Shown: positions 46,013-54,746 of the stretch, in pieces
How the letters are laid out: each line of letters begins with the position of its first letter
Numbering within the stretch: the first letter of the stretch is position 1
NCBI GenBank assembly: GCA_020630575.1
Contig: JAHDBD010000012.1
Coordinates: forward strand, 103,473 to 167,472
DNA length: 64,000 bases
Direction: 5' to 3'
From: Bernardetia sp.
GTDB taxonomy: Bacteria > Bacteroidota > Bacteroidia > Cytophagales > Bernardetiaceae
Position numbers and translations under genes: made by a program
The notes under the pieces: model-generated
Database searches by the model: none
Told to the model about the DNA's origin: nothing
What the model saw: the letters and a program-made list of their open reading frames with translations, nothing else

Positions 46013-47197
46013 TTGTTTCCAAAGTCCACCTTTCGTCTTTACTTTTTCTACTTTCTGTGTAGTTTTCTTTTTTCTTGTAAAAGTGCTTCTAACCTTTTAC
46101 CTATTTCTGATTTTTCTATTGATTATACTAAAAATGAAATTGATAAAACTGTTTTTTTGTTAGGAGATGCAGGAAATAGCGATTCACTTACGCCTATTTT
46201 TTTATCTCTAAAAAAAGAATTAGCTCAAAATCCTTCTTCTGCCTTGATTTTTTTGGGAGATAATATTTATCCTTATGGATTAATTCCTAAGAATGAAATA
46301 AAAGGGAATCCAAAATTACTTGAAGAAAGACAAGAAGCTAAAAAACATATTGATTCTCAACTCAAAATTATAGAAAATCACAACAAAAAAAACATCATTT
46401 TTGTATCGGGAAATCACGATTGGGGAATAAATAAAAAACAAACCTTTGTAATAGAAGAGCAAAATTATGTCACTCAAAAAGGATATAATTATTTACCAAA
46501 AAATGGTTGTAGTACGCCATCAGTTCTTGAATTGTCAGACAGTGTAGTTTTGATTTGTTTAGATACTCAGTATTTAATTCAAAAAAAGTTGATTCAGAAA
46601 AATAAATTATCTGACTGTGAATTAGAAACAAATGAAGAAATTTATACTAGCTTGGATAGTATTATTTCTGAAAATAAGAATAAAAAAGTAATTGTTGCAG
46701 CACATCATTTGTTGGATAGTGAGAGTTCGCATGGGGGTAAATTTCCTTTGCGTCCTCATCTTTTTCCTTTGGTAGATTTGAAGAAAAATCTTTATATTCC
46801 TTTACCTATTTTGGGTACAGCTTATGTTTTGATGCGAAAAGTAGGTTTTTCAGAACAAGATATTTCGAATCCTAGATATCAAGATTTGAAGAAAAATCTA
46901 TCTTCAATTTTTGAGAAACATCCCAATTTGGTTTATGTTTGTGGACACGAACACACTTTGCAATATCATAAATTTAATCTTTATACAAAAGATAAAAATA
47001 GACAAGTTTGGCGACAAATAAATAGTGGCGCAGGGTCAAAAAAAACATTTATAAACAGAAATTATAAAAAAGACAAAAAAGCTTTTTTTGCTTATTCTAA
47101 TTATGGTTTTGCTCGCTTAGATTATCTGAAAAATGGAAGTGTAATCGTTTATTATTACAATCAGAATGGAGAAGTTTTGTATTCTGATAAATGGTAA
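46013..47197 (+). CDS. Calcineurin-like metallophosphoesterase lipoprotein
   Basis: This 394-residue protein is read from a TTG at 46013, since no ATG or GTG is present upstream in frame. The start gives a sensible signal peptide with lipobox LFSC at about residue 22. The two-metal phosphoesterase motifs are in order: GDAGNSD (near 52), FLGDNIYPYG (near 80), VSGNHDWG (near 130), AAHHLL (near 230) and CGHEHTLQYH (near 310). It should be a lipid-anchored phosphatase or phosphodiesterase facing the periplasm. It has a Lys/Asn-rich insert between the third and fourth motif. The substrate is not known. Confidence 0.83.
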   Translation: MFPKSTFRLYFFYFLCSFLFSCKSASNLLPISDFSIDYTKNEIDKTVFLLGDAGNSDSLTPIFLSLKKELAQNPSSALIFLGDNIYPYGLIPKNEIKGNPKLLEERQEAKKHIDSQLKIIENHNKKNIIFVSGNHDWGINKKQTFVIEEQNYVTQKGYNYLPKNGCSTPSVLELSDSVVLICLDTQYLIQKKLIQKNKLSDCELETNEEIYTSLDSIISENKNKKVIVAAHHLLDSESSHGGKFPLRPHLFPLVDLKKNLYIPLPILGTAYVLMRKVGFSEQDISNPRYQDLKKNLSSIFEKHPNLVYVCGHEHTLQYHKFNLYTKDKNRQVWRQINSGAGSKKTFINRNYKKDKKAFFAYSNYGFARLDYLKNGSVIVYYYNQNGEVLYSDKW

Positions 47198-47209
47198 TTT
47201 CTAAAAATA

Positions 47210-47247
47210 GAAGGTATTTGTCTTAATCTGCCTAAACAAATACCTTC
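47210..47247. terminator. Two-way terminator between convergent genes
   Basis: Perfect 11-bp arms GAAGGTATTTG (47210-47220) and CAAATACCTTC (47237-47247) with a 16-nt loop lie between the phosphoesterase and SDR genes. Confidence 0.75.
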
Positions 47248-47253
47248 AAATTT

Positions 47254-48006
47254 TTACGCACCAATAAGAGTCATTCCACCATCAATATTATATTCTGAAC
47301 CTGTAATATAAGAAGCATCATCAGAAGCTAAAAAGGTAACTAATTTGGCAACTCCTTCAGAAGTGCCAATTCTTTTGAGTGGAATCCCATCTACTACTGA
47401 AGCCTTAAAACCAGCTACCTGTTCGTCATTCATTCCTGTTTTATTGAAAATAGGAGTTTCAGTAACACCAGGGTTTACAGCATTGACACGAATATTCTTA
47501 GAAGCTAATTCTGCTGCTGCTGTTCTTGTGAAAGAATTGAGAGCAGCTTTTGTAGCTGCATAGATGATAGTAGACGGCATTCCTGTATATGCATTTACAG
47601 AAGAAAGATTAATAACAGATGCACCTTCACTCAAAATAGGTAAAAATTTTTGAAGCGTAAAAACAGCTCCTTTGAAGTTGATGTCCATTTGATTATCATA
47701 TACTTCTTCTGTAATTTGTCCTAGATAAGAAGGAATAAAAACCCCAGCATTGACAAATAAAATATCTACTTTGCCATGTAATTCTTTTACCTTTTCTACC
47801 AAAGAATCAAGATGAGAAAGATTGGCTTGGTCAGCTACAATTCCCTCTACCCCTAACTCTTTTGCAGCTTTTTCTACTTTTTCAGCATTTCTGCCTGTGA
47901 TGACTACTTTTGCACCTTGTTTCAAGAATTCTTCTGCTGTGGCATAGCCAATTCCACTATTTCCCCCTGTAACAACTGCTATTTTTCCTGACAATGAGTT
48001 ACTCAT
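47254..48006 (-). CDS. SDR-family NAD(P)-dependent oxidoreductase
   Basis: This 250-residue classical short-chain dehydrogenase has the cofactor motif TGGNSGIGYA (near residue 14), NAGVF (near 90), the catalytic Ser in INLSSVNAY, and Tyr-x-x-x-Lys in YAATKAAL (near 148). The end has the PGVTETPIF and DGGMTL blocks. Residues after the second strand (TGRN) suggest NADP(H) preference. The substrate is unknown. An operator-like inverted repeat GAACGTTCGTTC (48071-48082) lies 65 bp upstream, and a TetR-family gene is 1.7 kb away, so it may be a TetR target. Confidence 0.92.
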   Translation of the reverse strand: MSNSLSGKIAVVTGGNSGIGYATAEEFLKQGAKVVITGRNAEKVEKAAKELGVEGIVADQANLSHLDSLVEKVKELHGKVDILFVNAGVFIPSYLGQITEEVYDNQMDINFKGAVFTLQKFLPILSEGASVINLSSVNAYTGMPSTIIYAATKAALNSFTRTAAAELASKNIRVNAVNPGVTETPIFNKTGMNDEQVAGFKASVVDGIPLKRIGTSEGVAKLVTFLASDDASYITGSEYNIDGGMTLIGA

Positions 48007-48328
48007 AACTTTTTTGATTTGAAAATTAAATAAAAAAATAAAGACAATTTTAATGTGAGATATAATTTCAGAACGTTCGTTCCAAAATAAGGTTTTTGTT
48101 TTCTGTATTTTTAGTTTTTCTTAACACAGAAGGCTTAATACACTGTTTCTGTTTTCTTAGTTAATCTACTTTATTGATGCAGCATTTTAGTAGAAGTTTG
48201 CGTAAAGACAAATAGAAAGAGTATTTTAAACAAATTATCTTTTTACCCTTGTGAATTTCCCCAAAATTCTGATTAAACACACATTAATACTACCATTAAT
48301 CTATATCTTATAATTTCCCTCTAAAGTT
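48007..48328. other. Divergent intergenic region with an operator-like site
   Basis: This is 322 bp between the SDR gene (minus) and the LVIVD lipoprotein gene (plus). It holds the inverted repeat at 48071-48083 and otherwise AT-rich DNA. No reading frame or RNA was recognised. Confidence 0.4.
48071..48083 (-). promoter_or_regulatory. Operator-like inverted repeat in the SDR promoter
   Basis: Read on the minus strand, GGAACGAACGTTC has GAACG...CGTTC symmetry. It follows a TTTTG that could be the -33 element and precedes TATATCTC, a weak -7. A site in the promoter spacer would suit a TetR-type repressor. The link to the TetR gene at 49737 is a guess. Confidence 0.35.
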
Positions 48329-49606
48329 ATGTATCACAAATTTACTTTATATAGAATACCCTCTTACCTTCCTAAATACAGTCTATCTAGTCTTTATTTT
48401 TTTATTGCTATTTTTTCTGTTTTTTTCTTATCTGGTTGTGAACGAGACGATTGTAGCTATTCTTATACTGCTTACGAACCTATTTTTATGAGTTATGATG
48501 AGTTTAGAAGTGTTCCTGTGGAGCTTCAAAGTCCTCGTTCTTTAGATAAAGTGGGTAAAATATATTTTTATAACGATTATTTATTTGTCAATGAAATAAA
48601 TAAAGGTATTCATCTCATTGATAATTCTAATCCTTCTTTACCTATTCAAGTTGGTTTCTTAAATATTATTGGAAATGTAGACATTGCTATTGCTGGTAAC
48701 ACTTTGTATGCTGATAGTTATACAGATTTATTGGTTATCAATATTAATACAGTTACAAGCCCTCAACTTATCGAAAGAATAGAAAATACATTTTCAAATC
48801 AAATTTTTGGAAATAATGGTTATGCAGACCCTAATTATGGAATTGTAGTAGATTGGAAAGAAACAGAAGTGGTAGCTAACTATAATTGTAATGATAATAA
48901 TGAATATTTAGAATATGATCAACATCGTGAAGGTTTAAATTCAGGTGTTGCAGGTTCGATGGCTCGTTTTGCTATTACTCAAAATCATCTTTATACACTC
49001 AACGGAGATAATCTAAAATCATATTCTATTCTCAATCCTGTTTCTCCAGAAATGAAAAGTGAGATAAAATTAGGATGGGGAATAGAAACACTTTTTCCGT
49101 ATGGAGCTAACTTATTTATTGGTTCACAACGAGGAATGCACATTTATGACTTATATGAGCCTAGTCAGCCTAAATTTATCTCTACGTATGAGCATATTAC
49201 AAGTTGTGACCCTGTTGTAGTTTTGGGAAATACAGCCTATGTAACACTTAGAGATGGCACAAATTGCCGAAATGGTGTAAACGAACTTCATCTAATAGAC
49301 ATTTCTGATTTATCACACCCTTCTTTAATCAATACAGAAGCCATGACAAATCCCTATGGTTTAGGGGTAAATTCAAATTATACAAGCAAAATGCTTTTTG
49401 TGTGTGATGGAGATGCTGGTTTGAAGGTTTTTGATGTAACCAATCCATCAAATGTAGAACAAATAGCTTCTGATGAATCAATCAATGGATATGATGTAAT
49501 TGCTCATCAAAATATTTTAATGCTGATAGGAAAAGATGGATTGTATCAATATGATTATCAAAGCCCACAAAATTTGAAACTCTTGAGTAGTATCAAAACA
49601 AAATAA
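48329..49606 (+). CDS. LVIVD-repeat lipoprotein
   Basis: This 425-residue protein has a signal segment (hydrophobic residues 26-41) and lipobox ending LSGC (about residue 42). A Cys/Tyr/Ser-rich bit follows, then a series of beta-propeller-like blades with the LVIVD pattern: IYFYNDYLFVNEINKGIHLID, LYADSYTDLLVININ, LFIGSQRGMHIYDL and LFVCDGDAGLKVFDV. Each blade reads hydrophobic-GxxxxIDxxxP. Such lipoproteins are common in Bacteroidota and probably form an outer-membrane propeller that binds ligands. The N-terminal signal is longer than usual, and an inner start cannot be excluded. Confidence 0.78.
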   Translation: MYHKFTLYRIPSYLPKYSLSSLYFFIAIFSVFFLSGCERDDCSYSYTAYEPIFMSYDEFRSVPVELQSPRSLDKVGKIYFYNDYLFVNEINKGIHLIDNSNPSLPIQVGFLNIIGNVDIAIAGNTLYADSYTDLLVININTVTSPQLIERIENTFSNQIFGNNGYADPNYGIVVDWKETEVVANYNCNDNNEYLEYDQHREGLNSGVAGSMARFAITQNHLYTLNGDNLKSYSILNPVSPEMKSEIKLGWGIETLFPYGANLFIGSQRGMHIYDLYEPSQPKFISTYEHITSCDPVVVLGNTAYVTLRDGTNCRNGVNELHLIDISDLSHPSLINTEAMTNPYGLGVNSNYTSKMLFVCDGDAGLKVFDVTNPSNVEQIASDESINGYDVIAHQNILMLIGKDGLYQYDYQSPQNLKLLSSIKTK

Positions 49607-49663
49607 AAAATTGAAGTATACATCTACTTTCTAGTAAATGAAAAACTTTTGAATTGATTTAAC

Positions 49664-49694
49664 GTTCCTATACTAATACTATAGGAACTTTTTT
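49664..49694 (+). terminator. Terminator after the LVIVD gene
   Basis: GTTCCTATA (49664-49672) pairs with TATAGGAAC (49680-49688), followed by TTTTTTG. Confidence 0.8.
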
Positions 49695-49736
49695 GTATAG
49701 AATAGAAAGAATTAAATAAAGGATTAAGTATATATT

Positions 49737-50312
49737 ATGGCACGAAAGAAACAATTTGAAGAACAAGAAATACTCACTAAGGCAACCAATTTGTTTTGGA
49801 AACAAGGTTTTCATGCTACTTCTATTCAAGATTTAGTCAATCATTTAAAAATAAATAGAGCTAGTCTTTATGATACATTTGGAGGAAAAGAAGAATTATT
49901 TAATAAGGCATTGGAGAGTTATATAAATCAGAATAAAGAAGCTATACAATCTTTTTTAAATAATCAATCGTCAGTAAAAGAAGGATTAAAAAACTTGTTT
50001 TTACTAGCCATTCTAGGGGAAAAAAATGTTCAGGAGAAAGGCTGCTTTGTTATTAACTGCATGAGCGAACTTATTCCCAATAATGATAATATATTAGAAA
50101 TTGCTATACAAAATAAAAAAGAGTTTGAAGAATTTTTTATAGAGTATCTCAAAAAAGGAATAGCAAATGGAGAAATTGATCCTCAAAAAAATGTAGAATC
50201 TATTGCTTCTTTTTTATTTATGTTTTATAGTGGTTTGAAAGTAGTAGGAAAGACAAATCCAGACAAAGAAGAATTAAGAGAAACTATTGAAGTAGGCTTA
50301 TCGGTTCTATAA
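49737..50312 (+). CDS. TetR/AcrR-family transcription regulator
   Basis: This 191-residue protein has the TetR N-terminal HTH: ILTKATNLFWKQGFHATSIQDLVNHLKINRASLYDTFGGKEELF spans about residues 11-55. The C-terminal ligand domain is all-helical and ends KEELRETIEVGL. Target genes are often adjacent; here the upstream gene is an LVIVD lipoprotein in the same direction and the downstream one a secreted protein on the other strand. The SDR gene 1.7 kb upstream with an operator-like repeat is another candidate. Confidence 0.9.
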   Translation: MARKKQFEEQEILTKATNLFWKQGFHATSIQDLVNHLKINRASLYDTFGGKEELFNKALESYINQNKEAIQSFLNNQSSVKEGLKNLFLLAILGEKNVQEKGCFVINCMSELIPNNDNILEIAIQNKKEFEEFFIEYLKKGIANGEIDPQKNVESIASFLFMFYSGLKVVGKTNPDKEELRETIEVGLSVL

Positions 50313-50320
50313 AAATGTAA

Positions 50321-51145
50321 TTATTTCTTAAAAAAACGCTCTTCTTGTCCTTCAAAAAGCAAATAATAAGCCCCCAGAGTTAAATTGGAACAATCTACTG
50401 TAAGTCCGTCTCCTTCCAAAACCAATTTTCCATTATTATCTAATATTTGATAATTAGTAGAACGAGAAAAAGTAATACGGCTTGTTACACTTTTGGGATA
50501 AAAGCTAATTTGTTGTTCTCCTTCAGACACAAATTTAATTTCAGGTGAATAATAATACTTACCTGTTACATCTAAGTATTTTATCCTATAAATATTTTCT
50601 CCTCCACGATGTGTAAGAGGCAATGTATATACATTTTGTTGTGCGCTTCCTTTACAGCTAATTACCTTTTCGACTATCCAAGTACGATTATTTTTTATCT
50701 GAATAAAAAACTGTCCAAATTTTTTCTCTCCTTTTGTTACCCAAACCATTGTATTCATATCTACATGTATGGAAGAAAAGCGAAATGGAAGCCTATCTTT
50801 AATGGCTTGTGGATTGAGAACTTTTGGAGTACAACTTGCTGTATGAATTATTCTGACTACTACCTCATCATTAATTTTTAGAAAGGACATATTAATATCA
50901 AAGGCTGTTGTTGCAGGAAACTTTACGGCTTTATTATTAACAAAGATTTCTTTTACACAATATTCAGTATCCGAAGTAGAAGAATTTTGGATATATAGAT
51001 TTGTTCCATGATAAACTCCTTTTATTACTAATTCTTTCTTGGTGTTGTCCTTGGTATTATCTTGGGCAAGAATAAAATTAATAGATAAAAAAGAAAGTAA
51101 AATAGCTAAGAAGCTAGACAAACAGAAAAATATTGTTTTTTTCAT
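50321..51145 (-). CDS. Secreted protein with type IX (type A-like) C-terminal sorting region
   Basis: This is a 274-residue protein from the ATG at 51145. The frame can be extended to a TTG at 51175, but the ATG gives a normal signal peptide (MKKTIFFCLSSFLA, ending FILAQ). The body has strand-rich stretches with several Cys. The last 65 residues (ISFYPKSVTSRITF, then YQILDNNGKLVLEG, ending YYLLFEGQEERFFKK) follow the type IX secretion C-terminal pattern: a strand-loop with YP and the QILDNNG / GxYxLxF end. It should be an exported surface or extracellular protein. The function is unknown. It converges with the TetR gene, 8 bp apart. Confidence 0.7.
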   Translation of the reverse strand: MKKTIFFCLSSFLAILLSFLSINFILAQDNTKDNTKKELVIKGVYHGTNLYIQNSSTSDTEYCVKEIFVNNKAVKFPATTAFDINMSFLKINDEVVVRIIHTASCTPKVLNPQAIKDRLPFRFSSIHVDMNTMVWVTKGEKKFGQFFIQIKNNRTWIVEKVISCKGSAQQNVYTLPLTHRGGENIYRIKYLDVTGKYYYSPEIKFVSEGEQQISFYPKSVTSRITFSRSTNYQILDNNGKLVLEGDGLTVDCSNLTLGAYYLLFEGQEERFFKK

Positions 51146-51208
51146 ACATCTGTATAAATAAAAATTAAATGACAAGAGGAATTAACAAATGTGTATGCCA
51201 AATTAATC

Positions 51209-51280
51209 AAAAAAAAACAGTTTTCTAAATTATGCTCATAATTACTTGATTTATGAATAAAATTTAATAGAAAACTGTTT
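51209..51280 (-). terminator. Terminator of the thioredoxin gene (long loop)
   Basis: AAACAGTTTTCTA (51215-51227) and TAGAAAACTGTTT (51268-51280) pair perfectly over 13 bp with a 40-nt loop, followed by T-run on the minus strand. The second arm ends 23 bp past the gene's stop. Confidence 0.6.
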
Positions 51281-51302
51281 AGATTTTATTTTAGTATAAA
51301 TA

Positions 51303-51803
51303 CTACTTTGTTTCTGCTTTAAATTTCTCAAGCATTTCTATGAAGTTATCTTTTTCTCTATAACCAGGAGCAACAGCAACTTCTTTTTTATTATTTATCA
51401 AAACAATAGAAGGGTAACCTGTGATTTTGAAAACTCCACCAGAAAGTTGTCTATAAGTTAGTTTTTGTCCATCAAATGAAGTTGCATCTTCACTTTCAGC
51501 ATCTAATTTGACAGCGTGATAATTATTAGCTACATATTCTACTACTTCGTCAGTTTGAAATGTGTTTTTGTCCATTTTTTTACACCAACCACACCAATCT
51601 GTATAAACATCTATAAAAACAGGTTTTTTGTCTTGCGCTGATTTTTCCATAGCTTCTTCAAAAGTAAGCCATTCAATCTTAGATTTTTTAGTTGTTTCTA
51701 GTGTTGTTATTTTCTCTTTTACTTCATTTTTAGAAAAAAAGACAAAGCCACTTACGGCAAAAAAACAAAAAATAAGAGCAGCAAATAAAGTTATTTTTTT
51801 CAT
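51303..51803 (-). CDS. Exported thioredoxin-family protein
   Basis: This 166-residue protein has a signal peptide or anchor (residues 4-22) and a thioredoxin-fold domain with active-site motif DWCGWCKKM near residue 70, which is the DUF255/Thioredoxin_7-like pattern. The cis-proline turn is GYPSIVLINN near residue 132. It should be a periplasmic thiol-disulfide protein. It is the third exported thioredoxin-like protein in this window. Monocistronic. Confidence 0.87.
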   Translation of the reverse strand: MKKITLFAALIFCFFAVSGFVFFSKNEVKEKITTLETTKKSKIEWLTFEEAMEKSAQDKKPVFIDVYTDWCGWCKKMDKNTFQTDEVVEYVANNYHAVKLDAESEDATSFDGQKLTYRQLSGGVFKITGYPSIVLINNKKEVAVAPGYREKDNFIEMLEKFKAETK

Positions 51804-52142
51804 GAGATTATTGTTAGATAAAAATGAAATAATGTAGGGATAATTATGAGAATATGAGCAGTTTGTTTAAGTACACATCAAGTAGCTTAATATTCAAAAT
51901 AACAAAACTGTATTTGAAAAGTTATAGAAATATAAAATCTACTTTTCTTCATTTAAAACAAATGCGAAGCCAAATTTTATTTTTTAAACTCTCAATAAGT
52001 TGATTTGGAATAAATTTAAGAAAATATGTCTTTTTTTACACTAAAAGCCTTAAATTAGCACTCTAAAATTAATTTTACCTAATTTTTTAATCAAATTTAG
52101 CTGCTCTTTTTAGCTCATTTTTTCCTATCCCTAAATATTATT

Positions 52143-54317
52143 ATGTCAGTTCTCATGAAAAATATAAAAAAAAATACAACTCTTTTACTGCTCTTTTTCT
52201 CAGTTTTTCTAGTATCTTTTTTGATGACAAGTTGTGGTTCTGCTCCCCAAACTATTTCTAAAGAGACTTATAAAGTCTATAAAAAACAAGCAAAAGCAGG
52301 AAACTCTACTGCTATGCTCAAAATTGCAAATGCTTTTAAGGGCGATATGTTTACAAGTGGAGAGTATAGAGACTACAAAAATGCTGTAAAATGGTATTCT
52401 CAAGCTATGGCTACAAGTTCGATACAGAAAGTTCCTGCTGCTAGAGAGCTTTTTGAAATTTATATGACTGGAAATGAAGATATTCCTAGAAATTTAGATG
52501 CAGCTAGAAAATGGTTAGATGTAGTAGCTGATAGTATGGATTTGCACATGTATTACCAAGACAATACAGACCTTTATCTGATGGATATTTTTGATACGTA
52601 TAAAGAAGCTACCAAAACAGAAGCAAGTGCAGAAAGTCAGTTTTTGTTAGGACGTTACTTCTTAGAGTTTGAGATTGATTATACAACAGGCATGCAGTTT
52701 TTAGATAAAGCTGCTAGTACAGATAGCGCAAGATATAGCCAAAATGTAAATTATATGAAAGCAAAATGGCAATTTTTCAGAAATCGTCGTAGTGATTTTA
52801 TAAATGAGATGCCTTTTGCTTATCAGAAAAATAAAGCACATCAAGTAATGAAGCGTTTTGCAGAGGATGAGAGTGAACTTGCCAAATTAGAGTATGCTAA
52901 TTACCTTGTTCATCAAGCACAAAAGCCACAAGAGGTAAAAGAAGAAACTGAAAAGCTACTCCGTAACTTTGTAGTTCCTAAATTTGCCAATAAAGAACAT
53001 CAGTTAAAGGCTACTTATTTATTAGCCCTTGTGCAAGAAGGAAAACAGCATGTCATTGCTTTTCGTAAACTATACGCCCTTAAAAATCAAAGTTTTAGTG
53101 AAGAACAGTTTCCTTATATGGATAATGCTATCGATGAATATAAAGAAATTTCAACACAGTTAGAAACTCTTACAGGACTTGGAAAACTCACTACCGAACG
53201 TCCAATGTTTATTGATATTCCTTTAGAAATGCCTCAATATTATCAGCATTATCAAGGTGATATTCGTCCTTTAGTTGCAATAAAAAATGCTATTACCACA
53301 CCTGAAAATATAGAGTTTTTGACACCTGCAAATGTAGAAAAGTACAAACAAACTCTTTTGGAGCAAGTAGATGATATTTTTGATAAAGCAGATACTCCTT
53401 CTGAACTTTATAGTTTTAAGAATGCTTTAGAAAAGGATAAATTTTTTGAACCATTAGCAAAGCCTTATTTGGATAGTCTTATTCAACAACGATTAGACTT
53501 AAAAGGTCTTGTACAAGAAGACTTGGTTTATGAATACGAAAAAGAACGTTTAGAAAACATAACTTTTTATAATTTAGAAGAAGGTAGAAAATTTATAGAA
53601 AACTTGTCTAAGAGAAATGATTTAGACCCAGAACCTGCTGCTCCAAAAAATCGTTGGTCAAGAAAACCTGTCAAACAAGAAATACGTAAAAATGCTCTTT
53701 TAAAGCGTGCTAAAGTAAAAGTTTTAGAAGATATTTATGGAAACTCTCCTACCATCAAACAGATTGAAGAACTCAATAAAACTGTTCCTAGATATTCTTG
53801 GCTTGCACCTGAAGGAAGAGAATGGGCAATTGGCTTGAAAGGTAATAGTGAAAGTTGGTTTACAGGAATTGTTGATGTGAGCAAAACTCGCACTCAGTAT
53901 TTTTATGAAGTAAAACGTTTTGGAGATTCAGATCGTTTTTTAATGGAAATAAAATCTATTAAAAATAATAAGTCCAATAACGCATATAGTACAAATCTTG
54001 AAGTAGAAAAAATGGTAAAAGGAGGAAGCGAATCTGGAGATGTAGAAGGATATAATGTTACTATTTTTGGAGCAAAATATCAGACTTATGGCTGGAAACA
54101 AAGCAAAACAGACTTTTTTAGAGTAATATGTAAACCAAGCACTAACAAGTTAGAGAATGCCGTCTGTACAGGTTATATGACTGTTAATAGAGATAAATCT
54201 TTTTCAGATGATTTTTTAAGAAAACATAATGTTTCTTCTGATTCTCAAAAAGATGCTATTCGTGCTGTAGTGCGTTACTTTATTTTAGAAATGCACCAAA
54301 ATTTGGGAATTCGCTAA
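52143..54317 (+). CDS. Lipoprotein with Sel1-like repeats and unknown C-terminal half
   Basis: This 724-residue protein begins with a signal peptide and lipobox ending LMTSC (about residue 31). An in-frame ATG four codons in could also be the start. Residues 45-240 hold Sel1-like helical repeats: AKAGNSTAMLKIANAFKG, then NAVKWYSQAM, AARELFEIYMTG, AARKWLDVVAD and AESQFLLGRYF. Such repeats mediate protein contacts. The rest has long helical segments and, in the last 170 residues, a strand-rich domain (GREWAIGLKG, then IFGAKYQTYGWKQ) that I cannot identify. The gene stands alone with a good terminator. Confidence 0.7.
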   Translation: MSVLMKNIKKNTTLLLLFFSVFLVSFLMTSCGSAPQTISKETYKVYKKQAKAGNSTAMLKIANAFKGDMFTSGEYRDYKNAVKWYSQAMATSSIQKVPAARELFEIYMTGNEDIPRNLDAARKWLDVVADSMDLHMYYQDNTDLYLMDIFDTYKEATKTEASAESQFLLGRYFLEFEIDYTTGMQFLDKAASTDSARYSQNVNYMKAKWQFFRNRRSDFINEMPFAYQKNKAHQVMKRFAEDESELAKLEYANYLVHQAQKPQEVKEETEKLLRNFVVPKFANKEHQLKATYLLALVQEGKQHVIAFRKLYALKNQSFSEEQFPYMDNAIDEYKEISTQLETLTGLGKLTTERPMFIDIPLEMPQYYQHYQGDIRPLVAIKNAITTPENIEFLTPANVEKYKQTLLEQVDDIFDKADTPSELYSFKNALEKDKFFEPLAKPYLDSLIQQRLDLKGLVQEDLVYEYEKERLENITFYNLEEGRKFIENLSKRNDLDPEPAAPKNRWSRKPVKQEIRKNALLKRAKVKVLEDIYGNSPTIKQIEELNKTVPRYSWLAPEGREWAIGLKGNSESWFTGIVDVSKTRTQYFYEVKRFGDSDRFLMEIKSIKNNKSNNAYSTNLEVEKMVKGGSESGDVEGYNVTIFGAKYQTYGWKQSKTDFFRVICKPSTNKLENAVCTGYMTVNRDKSFSDDFLRKHNVSSDSQKDAIRAVVRYFILEMHQNLGIR

Positions 54318-54367
54318 GAATGTCTTTAGTATTATTGCTAGAATACTAATAGAAGAAAACGATTAAG

Positions 54368-54408
54368 AAAACACCTGTTAGATTTTTTCTTCTAATAGGT
54401 GTTTTTTT
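54368..54408 (+). terminator. Terminator after the Sel1-like lipoprotein gene
   Basis: AAAACACCTGTTAGA (54368-54382) pairs with TCTAATAGGTGTTTT (54391-54405) with one mismatch, followed by T. Confidence 0.85.
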
Positions 54409-54628
54409 ATAGATGATAATATTTCTAAATTCTAAATCTACAAACTTTCTTTTTCCATAAAAAAAAGAGTTATTTGTAATTACTTAACTCCAATTGCATA
54501 GAATAAAAAGATGTTCTACTCTGTATCAAATAAAAACATGCTATTTTAGTAAAATTTGTAATTGTTCAGACTAGTACAGTGTAACTATCGTCAGTTGAGA
54601 CACCGAGAATGACAAAATTATGAATTGA

Positions 54629-54646
54629 ACAGGGTTTTAACTCTGT
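54629..54646. repeat. Dispersed palindrome family A, copy 2
   Basis: ACAGGGTTTTAACTCTGT, the reverse-orientation core with one arm mismatch, flanked by GAATTGA as in the copies at 58724 and 58814. Confidence 0.6.
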
Positions 54647-54746
54647 TTTACATTTGAAAAATAAGAAAAGGCTTGTTTTAGTAAAAGAGATATAATTTTT
54701 CTATTATTAGAAGAGCAGTATAAATAAAATAATTAATAAAGTAACT

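Larger units (their letters stand above)
54318..54746. other. Intergenic region with terminator and two dispersed palindromes
   Basis: This is 429 bp with no gene. It holds the terminator at 54368-54408, a family B-like sequence near 54590-54615 (ATCGTCAGTTGAGACACCGAG, imperfect) and a family A palindrome at 54629-54646. Confidence 0.45.
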
